From the NCBI GenBank assembly GCA_013368315.1, contig JAACJM010000068.1, positions 305,711 to 369,710 of the forward strand: DNA of 64,000 bases. The letters are read 5' to 3'. This stretch comes from Tetrapyrgos nigripes. Taxonomy: Eukaryota > Basidiomycota > Agaricomycetes > Agaricales > Campanellaceae. Below the pieces are notes generated by a model, which worked only from the letters and a program-made list of their open reading frames with translations, was not told where the DNA came from and ran no database searches. Position 1 is the stretch's first letter; every line of letters begins with the position of its first letter. Shown here piece after piece: positions 34,849 through 45,840 of this stretch. The translations under genes and the position numbers were made by a program.

Positions 34849-36223
34849 AGCTGACGACAAGACGAGATGGTGGTTTGGGTCAAGAAATGGCCTCATATCG
34901 CAACCGCGTGCGTGATCACATCAGCTTCAACGCGTCCGGACAGCTTCTCAAGACATCCTCAAGCTTAAGTAAAATGTATACACCGTGGCACGGTGGATTG
35001 CTCGCTTCGCAATCCGAGAGCGTCAGATTTTTGGCTGGACCTTCGGCCCAGCACATCCAATAGTTTCTGTTTCACGAGCAAACGACAGGTATACAGGTAT
35101 ATTGATTTGAGGTGGTATTGTACATTTTACAACCCCCTCAAACTAAAAATCCTCACGTCTAGCTGTGTATCTTGGGCCTCATACAGCTTTGACCTGCGTT
35201 GTTAGTGTTTGGCGAATGATGGGAAGCTTGAGTCGCACCAAGGTGATCAGAGTAAGTTCAATTAATCCGCGACACAAGTGATCGGTCTAACATACTTTGG
35301 CTGTTCCTGTGTAGATGGCTGACATGTACAGTGGGCTACAGTGGGAGCAAGTGCTAAATGTGCTTCGGCAAAAAGACCGAAGTTTGTGACTCAGTACGGT
35401 GAACCTCACTTGATGAATCTATCCAGAGCGATGTCAGCATATTTTCGGCCTCGTAAGGAGCAGAATGGGGGTGGAAAGGTGGAAAGGACAACTGTTCTTA
35501 AGGTGTTCGAATGAGTAAAAATGAATGGGAAAGAGCTGTTATGTGATGAAAAAGTTAGTCTAATACTTGCAGACACATAATGGCATTGAGCACATACTTG
35601 AGATGTATTGTAACGATCTTCTCCAAGCTTAAAATTTGGGATATGACATGTCCACCACTATCCAAACCCAAACGGCTTTTCCGTGAGTTTGAAGACAGAG
35701 ATCTGGAGACACCTTGAAAGCCTTGAGGAAAGCGGTGTGGTCCCATGTTCCTGATAGTTTTATCCCTGCTCCAAAAGACCACGATAGAAACATTGAGGGT
35801 TGATTTGAAGAATAATCGAGCCTGGGACATTGAGGAGGAGGTTGAAGGAGAGAAAAATGTGACAACGTGCCGCATTACCGCGTCAGGACTCATAGCTCAA
35901 GCGCTCAAGCCCGCGTCTCGGACGTCATATCTCATTCTCAAAATTGACCATTCGTCTCCGGAAAAAGGATGACCAGGCTATATTAGGTACATAAAAAAGC
36001 ACTTTTGGAAGTTTATAATGGGATTGGAGGAGAAACGAACCAGCTCACCGTCTTTGACGACGAACGTCGAAACCGCAAAATTCCAAACAGTGACACGGAC
36101 TCACGGAAGGGACTTTCATTCGGAACGCTCGTATCGCAGGCTCCGCTCGCAACTAATCGAATTGCCACTATGGTCATATTCTCGAATTAATGGGGTATAA
36201 ACAAGTTCACATATAGTATCTTT
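34849..36223. other. no supported gene between the F-box and coiled-coil genes
   Basis: Shared promoter-side flank of the F-box gene, then short frames on both strands without family features. A CG-rich patch with several competing frames lies at 35690-35920; none was convincing. Confidence 0.4.
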
Positions 36224-36742
36224 TTATTCCATCAAGCAGATCCAAAACATCCGCAATACTTCGTCCATAAACCCTAGATGTTTCAACAATCGCCGCGTCA
36301 GCGTCAACTTGCTAGCCTCCAAGGTGTTAAAACGTACCCTAGCTTCGTCTCTGGCATCATCAAGCTTCTGTTGTGCACTGTCTTTAGCCTCCTGCAGTTT
36401 TTGTTGTGGATCTTCGGAGACATATTCGACGGTCATGTCGGCTGCTTTCTCTGTGCCCTTGTCGACAAGATTATCCTTATATTTACTTCCTACTGTATGG
36501 AGGAAAGACTCTTTGCCCTCTTCTTCAACTGCTGTGTCGTCACTAGGATGAGTGCCTTCAAAGAATATGAATGACTAGTCAGACTACATGGAAAAGCTGT
36601 CACTGACTCATAGGTGGTTTAGCAACGGGTTGCGATGCATGGCTTGGCTTGTCGGTGGGCTCTGTCGGTGATGATTGGTCTGGAAATCGTCACTAACTTG
36701 GACTGGACGGAAATGCGCAATATAGTACTCACTGTCTGCCAT
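36224..36742 (-). CDS. small charged protein with a C-terminal helix, function unknown
   Basis: Not recognised. Three exons in phase: 36742-36733 (10 nt), 36679-36608 and 36555-36224 (137 aa). Introns are GTGAGT/CAG and GTCAGT/AAG. It starts MADNQSSPTEPTDKPSH, a disordered Ser/Pro stretch, then DDTAVEEEGKESFLH, KYKDNLVDKGTEKAADMTV, and a strongly helical segment PQQKLQEAKDSAQQKLDDAR followed by EARVRFNTLEASKLTLTRRL. The lysine/alanine heptads suggest an amphipathic or coiled-coil helix. No signal peptide or clear membrane span. The tiny first exon makes it easy to miss. Confidence 0.65.
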
Positions 36743-37694
36743 TTTGTTGCTTTTTGGTGTCTTCTCGCTTGAAGAGTCTGGTATAGGACGTTTTCAACAT
36801 ATCTGGCAGCTCGGGTCAGTCTTTTTATGCTCTCCTCTAATTTTTTTGTAAGTGCTGAAGCGCTGATCCTCAGGACTAACACTTCCTTTTTTGTACGAAG
36901 ACAGAATACTTAATCCACTTGGTTCCCGTCGAAGCTTCGTACTCTATTGCTCTTGCCCTGCAACATTCGCGCCCGATGTCCCTCGCTGTCGGAGCAGTCA
37001 GCCTGAAGACAGTTCCCATCATAGACAAGTCGCTACAACAATATCATTAAGCGCGGGCAAAGCGCGGGTTACTTTGCCGTCTCCGTCTGGTGTCAAGCAT
37101 GGCATGCAGTCTCTTGACATCTTCATGGCAGATCTAGAATGTATCATTCCATGAACCGCACAATGATTGTTGCGCCACTTTAGTGTAGAAGGCGGTTCTA
37201 TAGTAGAAGAATAAGAGATATATATAACTACACGTTAGTCAGTAAAGGTTAAAGACAAGTAGAACCTCAGTGCGAGTAGAATACCATTGTTGACGAGGAT
37301 CAGCTCAAATGTCTGTGGGCATTGCTTGCGTAGACGCCTTATAGCCCGCTGGCCTTTTATTCAGTTCTGTTGAATAAACTGTCCAATATCCTTTCCATTC
37401 ACTCACTGTGGAGTTGAAGTATATAGATTTCACTGGTATTTTCTATGTACTTGTGGTATGTTTCGCGAGAACTGGCGCGGATCTGATATTTATTCCGCCA
37501 GCACTCGGTCGAGTAGAGTACATGCCTCCAGCCTTGAGATCTTGAGAGCTTACCGATTCCCATAATGGATTACGTACATGTGATTTGATTTGGATTTGAT
37601 GGTGCGGAGAAGCTTTGCATTGCCCGTCCACAACAACAGTGATGATGTTTCTCCTGCTCTTCTTGGTACTTCACCTTCATTGGCAGCTAGCAGT
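36743..37694. other. no supported gene
   Basis: Upstream flank of the small coiled-coil gene. A moderately CG-rich part (36890-37150) is open in one frame for 87 codons but has no family features. Confidence 0.35.
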
Positions 37695-37698
37695 CTAA

Positions 37699-38045
37699 TG
37701 TCTGCTCACAGCAGTGCGACTCCAGGCGCTTACAGCCTCGAGAATGGCGCAGGGTGACCGGTGGGTAACCTAGAAAGATAAGGTTCGGGCTTGCAGCTTC
37801 GACCGAAGCAGACCAGTCACTGATCCTCGTTAGTAACGGGATTAACCTTCGTCCTGCTAGCTGGCAGTCCCATGGGATATCCCATATCTGCTCACAACGG
37901 TGCGACTCTAGGCGCTTACAGCCTCGAGAGTGGCGCGGGGTGGCCGGTAGGTAAGACTTGATATTTAGTATTACAGAGATTAAGGCAGCTCTGACCGAGG
38001 CAGCAATTTGAGCTGATCCTCGTTGGCAACGGTACTACCTAGAAG
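37699..38045 (+). repeat. two-copy imperfect tandem duplication, unit about 185 bp
   Basis: Copy 1 starts with CTGCTCACAGCAGTGCGACT near 37702 and copy 2 with CTGCTCACAACGGTGCGACT near 37887. Both continue AGGCGCTTACAGCCTCGAGA, then GGCGC(A/G)GGGTG(A/G)CCGGT and end with CTGATCCTCGTT(A/G)G(T/C)AACGG. CG is retained. Conserved GTGAC/CCGGT blocks do not fold into a tRNA. Could be a small structural RNA or a noncoding duplication. Confidence 0.7.
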
Positions 38046-38341
38046 CAATTGAGGTGTCAAACCGTTGTAGCTAGGGTCCGTTGGCCGTGCAGTATTACGA
38101 GTGAGCTGAAACGAAACAAAAGGTACAAGAGCAATATACTACTGGTCCCGGTTGTAACCGAGAGTAATAAGGTCGTACCCATCATCTATCTGACCTCTAG
38201 ATCTATTGATCACAAATGACTGTGGTATGGATGTTGCAGTGTCTCACATACATATCTCTTACAATGTCTTATAGAATTGATTTTCAAGTTGGCAACCTCG
38301 ACTGTTAGCCGCCCATCGCTCAGAAATGCGTAATATCTTGG

Positions 38342-38579
38342 TACAGCTACTTGCAAAACTCTAGACCCTTTTTGGCCTCTCCGTACACTTCAATCTGCGT
38401 TTACATCCGTGTACAATATCTATACATTTGTGCTTGTCTTGTTTGTTCTGATGTCATCAACCACAGGTGAAGGCTTTTCAAGTCAATTTCAAGTTGTACA
38501 CAAACAATACACAAATGTAAACGCAGATCGAAATGTGCGGAGAGGTTAAAAAGGGTCTAGAGTTTTGCAAGCAGCTGTA
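38342..38579. mobile_element. 238-bp MITE with long imperfect terminal inverted repeats and TA ends
   Basis: Left arm from 38342 (TA CAGCTACTTGCAAAACTC...) and right arm ending 38579 (...GAGTTTTGCAAGCAGCTG TA) are reverse complements over about 80 bp with scattered mismatches, including CTAGACCCTTTTT and ATCTGCGTTTACAT blocks. The ends are flanked by TA, fitting a Tc1/mariner-type origin. No coding potential. Different sequence from the elements at 5.1-6.1 kb. Confidence 0.8.
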
Positions 38580-39793
38580 ATATCTCTGAAGTCTCTTCCT
38601 CATACTGAGTCTCTACAGTTACGAGGCCGAAATGAAATGAAGGACGAGTTCTTTACACTCAATTTCCGCATGTGGCTATGTCGAATCGCCCCCTGCTTTT
38701 CCCGTTTGTCTATTCCTAAATCTCCCGATCTTTGTTTTGTGACTGCAGTTTGTTTGTCTACCAACAACCCGTCCTATGCGTCAGCGTGTTGTTTCTTTTT
38801 TCAGTTTTCCACCATCCGTTGTGTCCTTGTTTGTTGTTGTTGTAAGCTACTTACTCTGAGGCAAACCCTGTGGCCTCGTACTCGCCACGCGTCAGCGCTG
38901 GCCCACACCCCTTTCATCTGCTTGCTCCTCCCCTGGTCAACGGACCTGCCACGCATCCCCCGTCGTCCTCGTTCTCCGCGTTCTCCGAGGGACTCCTTTG
39001 TCGTCCGCTTAAGTTTTAGCCAAGGTCAATCCACAAAACAGGAACGGAAACGGGCCGACTCGCGTTCTTGGTTCATGATCATTCCTTGTGGAGGAAGGAT
39101 TATTGCGAGCAGCGAAACTGAAACTGCTAAGTTGCTTCTCTAACACAGTTATTTACCACGTTATCGGTTGTTCGGGCTCGCACGGGAAACGCGGTGACAG
39201 CGCACTAGCTGAGCGCTAGGGGAGTATTCCACTGGCAGGGCTACTCAATGAGGTGGCAATTGTCTGTTACATGACCGGCCAACTACGGTGAACTCGTAAG
39301 ATCAGCGATCTTCATGATCGTTGGTCCTTTAGATCCCGGATAATCTCCTGACCAATTCCAAACTAATCCTCAATCTCTGGAAACCTGAAGCGTCAGCGTC
39401 AGTGCTTGCTGTGGTCAAGATTTTTTCACTGACAGAACGTGCATTTTCCAGTCCATATACTTTCTGATGGATCCTAAATTCATGCTGCATGACCGTCTTC
39501 TCATTTCTTTGTCATTTCACCTCACAGCCGTGATTTGCGTTGATCAGTGATATACCTAGCTCAAAAAGGGAATCCAGGCCGATCATGGGGCTATTACATA
39601 CACCTCCGAAGGAGTCGTCTAGTCACCGACTTTGAATTGGATGAGCTTCGCCAACTGGTTGGTTTCTCCGTGTCTCCCCGTCAGTGCCAAGTAGTCACAG
39701 ATTTGCGCCAGGGTGGACATTCGTCTCATTACTCTATCGCTTGCAAAATCCATCTGAGTCGGCCTAGAGGAGTCGGCGGTTGCTCTGATCCGA
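38580..39793. other. no supported gene; upstream region of the first zinc-cluster gene
   Basis: A 192-codon frame (38565-39143) begins inside the MITE arm and gives a composition-biased translation without family features, so it is not called. The rest is the upstream region of the regulator gene at 39858. Confidence 0.45.
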
Positions 39794-39802
39794 TATATAA
39801 AA
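39794..39802 (+). promoter_or_regulatory. TATA box of the first zinc-cluster gene
   Basis: TATATAAAA, 56-64 bp before the ATG at 39858; supports that start. Confidence 0.55.
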
Positions 39803-39857
39803 GTGCAGCAGGTAGGTACGATAAGTCAAGTGTTCTCCTCCCAAATCATTAGTCCAA

Positions 39858-41576
39858 ATGACATCACCCAGCACTAGTACGACCTCCTCAGAAGGCTTCA
39901 AGAGACGTCGATTCCAAAATTCCTGCGACTGGTGCAGACATGTAAGATTGTTATTGTTTTTTCTGCTTTGATAATGTGCTGATTATGATCTTGATCTGCA
40001 GCGTAAAAGTACGTCCTTTCGAACAAATTACTCATGCCTCATACCGCCCTGACCTCGAGTTTGTGTGCTTCTCGTCTCAGTGCGATGTGAGAAGTCTCTC
40101 ATCTCGTTCCGGTTCAAATTACTCACTTTCCTCGAAGGTGACAGTGCAAAGGCAGAAAATAACATATGTTCAAATTGCATCGCTTTCAACGTCGAATGCA
40201 CACATGTGGCTGTTGCAACACGGAAAATGGTATGTTCCATCTGTATGAGATCTTTGTCATGGCCTAAATGACCTGGCGGACAAAAGCAAACCACCTCAAG
40301 GTAATTCATTTATTCTCTGAAGCTCGCCGCTGGAGCAATCGTTGAATAGCTCTCCCCAGCTTTCGTGTCTTACAATACCGTGGAGATTCCGATACCATAA
40401 CACCGACTACCCCAAACAAGGTGAATCATGATATCTCAAATTTATCTGTCCAGCTGCTGATGTGAGATCTTTGACCAGACCATTCCCCCAAAATTATCCG
40501 CCACCACTCACTCTCCCGCGACATTGGCCTCGGTATTACTTTCTGGAAAATACACGTTACCTTCGAAAGTATCGACCCTCGAAAAGCTGTTGCTTCAGCT
40601 TGCCTCATATGCCCGATCACTGGAGCTTCGACTCCAGGCCCATAATTTGCCAACATCTTCGTACATCCCATCCCCAGAACCGGAAACTGACGCGACGAGA
40701 AAGTCGCATGCTTCCCGCTGCCCAAGTGCAACTGAAAGTGAGTCCGGCGATTCTTCAGACGATAGCGAGGAGCTCGTAGTGGAATCTGCCGCTGAAAGGT
40801 CAGCGCCCTCCTCCATCTAGCTCCTAGGCTACAGCTAACTTTCATATCTCTGATTTGGCAGATGGGAGGCAGCTGGACGTAGTATGCCACAGTGAGTGAA
40901 TCATTCTCAGTCTTGGCTTGTTGTATCAATCCCTAGACCTGATGTTGCTTGCTCTATTAGTACCGGCGTTCCAAACTTGTTGGGCAACCATTCGGGTCAA
41001 GAAGAACAGACAGTCGACACTATTCCTGTCACTAAACAAGGCAGATCGCACTCAGTGGATGCGGCGTCTTCCCTCCATCATCGTCAAGGGTCTTGGCAAG
41101 GATCATCACTATCTTCATCCTCTAAAATTCCCCAGTTTTCAGTGCCTGCGCCACAACCGTTGCAATCGCAGGGACTTGATCAAGCTGAACATCCTCTCCA
41201 TCCGAATTGGGGTGTACTATTATCCAAAGTATTTGACTCCCCTGAAAACTACAACATCCCCACAAATTCGTGCTCCACGTCGTCGTCGTTTTTTACGGCC
41301 CATGACTTCGAGTTTCTGCATTCAATCAACCAAAACTGTCCCGGGGATGGCACTAGTGCGGGGTCCAGGGCTCCCACTGGCTTACTTCAGGGTTCTGCGG
41401 GTGGCCATGACAGCACAGTTCCTGTTGCATCATATACACCAGATAGAACCATTCAAGCTTTCGGTTTTGATGCCTTTGGTAGCGCTGGGTTTGATTATCT
41501 TGGTCATGCAGATATGGGTCAGCAGATGCAGAGCAGGAATTCGGATCCATTACCTTACAGTCTAGGTTGCTTTTAA
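39858..41576 (+). CDS. Zn2Cys6 zinc-cluster transcription factor, short form
   Basis: DNA-binding regulator. Exons: 39858-39941, 40002-40008 (7 nt), 40081-40086 (6 nt) and 40138-40229 together spell the zinc cluster: CDWCRHRKMRCDSAKAENN then CSNC, VEC (spacing C-x2-C-x6-C-x11-C-x2-C-x6-C). Next comes a region read from about 40467 to 40798: LLSGKYTLPSKVSTLEKLLL, QLASYARSLELRLQAH (dimerisation-type leucine heptads) and an acidic Ser/Asp stretch; then 40862-40891 and 40937-41576, a Ser/Gln-rich tail ending PLPYSLGCF. About 396 aa if a single intron joins 40229 to 40467; that junction is the uncertain part. No fungal-specific MHR domain is seen. A strong hairpin lies just downstream. Confidence 0.75.
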
Positions 41577-41698
41577 ACCCTGAACTTGAAGTTTTTAGAG
41601 CCTAGCGACCGCAGTATAATATAATGTAGAATATTCATCTCCGCAGTCTTTTTCTTGTTGATCAACACTGCGTGCACACCAAGATATGATGAGCGTTT

Positions 41699-41781
41699 TA
41701 TTCTGAAGATGTCTTGAAGATACTACAAAGCGCTGAGGATATCTTGATATATCAGAGCATCTTCAAGATATCTTCAGAATA
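41699..41781. repeat. 83-bp hairpin-forming inverted repeat
   Basis: TATTCTGAAGATGTCTTGAA (41699) pairs with its near-perfect complement ending at 41781 (TTCAAGATATCTTCAGAATA), about 22 bp with one mismatch. The loop holds a second small palindrome (GATATCTTGATATATC). It lies 120 bp after the first zinc-cluster gene. It may be a tiny MITE or a transcript-end structure. Confidence 0.65.
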
Positions 41782-42079
41782 CGCCACTGATTATATTTTC
41801 ATCTGCACCCAGTGCAATATGGTTGTGTACTTGCAAGTTCGAGGAGTTCCAGATCCAAAATGGATTTAATAATATGGAGTCGTAAGGTATTAGAGTTTGA
41901 TCTAAGCGTTAGCCGACTTGACTGCGGAGCGCCCGATAAGGCAATTGAGCTTCGCAGACAGTTTGTATTGTTTGTATTTCTTTCGCCATGGGACTCATTG
42001 CCCTTTATTATCACCTTTACTCTTTCCCGAGACGTTCCCCAAGTGCAGTCCTCATCCAGGCTGAATAGATTGACTCTGC

Positions 42080-45000
42080 ATGCCAGAATTTCATCCATAC
42101 AAGCAACAAGACTCTTCAACCTATGCCTCAAAGTCTGGCACAGTCCATGAGCCCGACTCGGTGCTGTACCGGCCGGACACGAAAGCTGAGAAGCGGGAGA
42201 GGTGCGTGCGGTGTTCTACTCCAAAGTTTGGGCTGAAGCCATCCTACGCAGAGGAGAGATAGCATGTGCGGAATGCCGAAGACTCAAGATACGCTGCGAT
42301 AGATCAATTCCATGCTCGACCTGTGTAAAACGCGGCTGCACGTCGTTGTGTCCAAATGGCGAGTTCTTTCTATTACAGGCTTTGTTAGCTGGCGTTAACA
42401 TATCTCCGTGTTTAGGGACCATACCGCCAGGTCAAGGAAGCAGGTTCGCGTCGTGATATGTTCGTTGGAGACTGCATGCTGAGATAGGACTACAGATTTG
42501 TTCTAGCCGCAACTGAGCACTTGCAGGGAAAGCTAGCAAGACTTGAAGCACAAATGCATGCCTTGGAGGACGCGCTTGCCATCGCTCAGGCCGAACAGTC
42601 TACAGAACCCCATCCACTACTGGTATCACAGGAGGATAATGTGAAGGAGGCGGGGCTAGATCTGAAGGCGATTACAGAAGATATCACAGAAGATTCTTCG
42701 ACATTAGCAGATGCTTTAGGGACGTTGTACATCGATAAGGGTGGGGTATCTCGATTCTTCGGACCCTCAGGCGGCTCCGAGGTACGTTCCTTGACTTTTA
42801 ACAACACTCGGCACTAATGTCCCCGTCCTCCCCAGAGTATACTTCAATTCGTGAGACTCTTTCTCTCTCAGGCGAAGTTTCTTTTATTAAATCGTCTTAC
42901 AGCACAGCACTGAACCAGACCCTGCTTCACAATCCCCTCGCCAACTCCCCGAATTAGACTGCGCATATTTGCCTCCAGAAGTCGTCCATTCCTCACAATG
43001 CTTTCCTATGACGCCACCAAACATACCCGTTGCCTCCCTCAAGTCATCGATAGAGTCTTTCCTCCCACCAATTGAACGAGCCGTAGCCTTATGTGACACG
43101 TTTCTGGAGCACCTTTCTTGGATGTTCCATATCGTTTCCCGCCGACAAATTGTAGACGAGCTGATACCCCTTGTCTACCAGCAAAGAGACGACTCCTACG
43201 GTCCCCATGATCTAGCACTTGTGCTTATTGTACTGGGCATAGGGGCACTTGTTGATCTCAACCTCAAACCCTATAACCTTGAAGCTCAACATTACTACCA
43301 TCTGGCCCGAGCTGCGGTCGTCTTACAGCCCGTGTTGGAGGAGCAATCCATGGTGACCATCAAGGTAATAATAGTACCATTACTTTGGTGCGAGAGGAGA
43401 CTAATCGTTTCTCAGGTATTACATCTCATGAGTATTTACAACGGGATGAGTGGGCAAGAAAGCAATTTAGAACAATCATATGCTCTTCTGAATCTTGCTG
43501 GTCAGGTAGCCTTGCGGGTACGTCGTCACATCTTCCACTCGGGGATACCACTAAACAACCTTCCTTCAGATCGGTTTTCGTAGGTTCTTACTGCGGATAC
43601 AAACAGCAAGCCCTGACTGATATGCCCCAGATATTGATCCATCGATGTGGAAGTTTGAAGGACGAGAGGTATACGATCGACGAGTGTACTTTTGGAATCT
43701 TTTGTCGGCCACGCTTTGGCAGGTGTGCAGATTTACGTTTACACCTGGGCAATGACAAGGTCAGGTTGACATCACTCATAGAGTCTAGTGACTGGACGTC
43801 CACCTGCAATATTATCCGATTATATTGACACCAAGATCCCAACCCCTGAAGAAGAATACCGATATCAGCTCGGCGAAGTACCCCTGGGATGTGAGTGTGT
43901 TGTAATATGTAATAGATTCCAAGTGTTAAATTGCTCAACGATTTGCTTCGCAGTTGGGATATGGGGTTTCAAAGCTTCTGCCGAGTGTCTGTTACATGTT
44001 GTCAGAGCAACTCTGAGTGCAAAACCTCCTCCATACGAGACCGTCTTAGAACTTGACACCAAAATTCGTAATTTTGCTACTCCTCCCAAAGTGGACAGTA
44101 ATGAACCGGTGGGAGAACGTACATCGTTGTCAATGCGAACCTTTGTCCGTTCACATTATCACTCTCTCAGTAAGACTCAGTTCTTCTGAACCTCAGGTTA
44201 TCTTTTGTTATGACTGACGCATATATACACTCCTAGTGCTAATGTACCTGCATAGAGCCTACTTTACTCAGGCAATGATGGAATATCCTTCCAATCCGCT
44301 CCTTAGCCCATATAGGAAGTCCGTAATAGCAGCTTACCAGAGCGCCTGCTTCATTTTAGAGGACACAAGAAACCAGTTCTCGAAGAAACCGCACCTATGT
44401 GCTCGAGTCTGGAGGATTTGGTCATTTGCATTCACTGCCGCAGTGAGTATAACTTGATTCCATTTTCCAAACTAGGCTAATCCTTGTCCGTTTGCAGGTT
44501 ATAGTAGGCACCGTCGCAACGCGAGGCTTTCACCTCAATCTCGAACCGCCAGCTTTAGAACAATTTGATGCTGCATACACCGTTTTCAAAAATGCAGCAG
44601 AGATCAGTAATCGTGCTGCAAAGGCTTTGGTATGTCTTGTCATCTCCTTATCCTGACCTATGCTGACTTTTTACCATGCCAAGCCCGTGATGCAAGCAAT
44701 GCTAAGACGCGCCGTAGAAGCCCAGAAAAATGCTCATCGTAACGAATTCGTTCTCGACACCGATTTGAAGACAGAAGACGAGTTATCAATAATGGCGGGC
44801 AAACCAAAAGTGATACAGGGTGAGCAACACCCACCGCATTCAGCGACATCTACACGTGCTGACCGTTCTGCAATGCAAACACACCCAGCATCGACAAATT
44901 CCGCCCAACATGTAAACCCTATTCCAGCAAGCCGTTATCCAGTACAACAGACATACTCCCAAGGTTCACCATCACATAGACTTGACCCCACCTATTCACC

Positions 45001-45481
45001 GCCTATAAGTGCCCCTACAGACTCTCCCCAGCACTCGGTTCCAAACAGCTATGCAGCTCGAAGACCGTCGATAACTACGCTCACCTCGCCCGTCTCTCCT
45101 TATCCAGTAACTGCAGCTACAGGCGGAGCAACTTTCGCCGACCTCTCCCAAGGTTGGTCTGGACTATTCCACGAGACGCCAGCGACGATGGGCATGTATA
45201 ATTACAATGCCAACCAACATCAGAGTCGGAATCATGGGTCAAGTGGACATGTCCACCCACAGCACTATGGCGTTAATCCTGATTCTGCCGCGTATCGGAG
45301 TTGGGATAGCCGTCCTGTTGAGTCAAGGCAGCACTCAGATCAGGGATATAGTGAAGGAGCGACGTTGAATGCATATGATAGGTGGTCGTCGTTTATGCTC
45401 AACTATAACGTACTGGATCCAACGCCTGCAGAAACACCGAGCGATAGGAGGTATTCTGGTCCTCATTCGGGATACCAGTGA
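42080..45481 (+). CDS. Zn2Cys6 transcription factor with fungal-specific (MHR) domain, 13 exons
   Basis: Regulator of unknown target genes. Thirteen exons fit in phase: 42080-42201, 42252-42358, 42431-42443, 42496-42781, 42903-43364, 43416-43517, 43570-43579, 43631-43722, 43782-43890, 43954-44169, 44237-44442, 44498-44629 and 44684-45481 (884 aa). The zinc cluster reads CAECRRLKIRCDRSIPCSTC then VKRGCTSLCPNG. A coiled coil follows (LARLEAQMHALEDALAIAQA). The middle-homology domain shows PPIERAVALCDTFLEHLSWM, LVLIVLGIGALVDL, IDPSMWKFEGREVYDRRVYF, VTGRPPAILSDYIDT and LMYLHRAYFTQAM. The tail is Ser/Pro/Gln-rich. Intron 2 appears to use a GC donor (GCGAGT at 42359), and exons 3 (13 nt) and 7 (10 nt) are micro-exons. 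Correct phase over twelve introns gives strong support. Confidence 0.88.
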
Positions 45482-45840
45482 TTGTTTGACGGCTTTTTTT
45501 CTGTGGTTTCTTGTTGTTTTCAGTTACTCGCTTCTTGCATGATTTCATTCCAGTATTTAATTTGTACTTCTGTAACACTATAATTGATGAGCCCACCTAG
45601 AAATGTGTCTGTTGTGAGTCTCCTGTTCTCCACCTCCCTTTCACACGTGCTCACCATGGAGCACCTGGACAGTACTCTTCTTTTGTTGTCCGCACGTTAA
45701 GGAGCGTTGAGGCTTCCTCCCACACTATTTTTGAGCGCTTCCTTTCAGGTCGGGGCCGTATGACTTGGATATGACTGTAACTCGCATATATAATGTTAGA
45801 GAGTCACCTATTCTTTACTTTCATCTCACTTGCACTCATC

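Noticed and set aside
37699..38045. tRNA or snRNA in the tandem duplication
   Set aside because: No cloverleaf or B-box-like GGTTCRANNCC arrangement with a matching acceptor stem could be drawn.
38565..39143. 192-codon plus-strand frame
   Set aside because: Starts inside a MITE arm and shows no protein features.
40918..41565. 215-codon plus-strand frame
   Set aside because: Shadow of the last exon of the first zinc-cluster gene in another frame.
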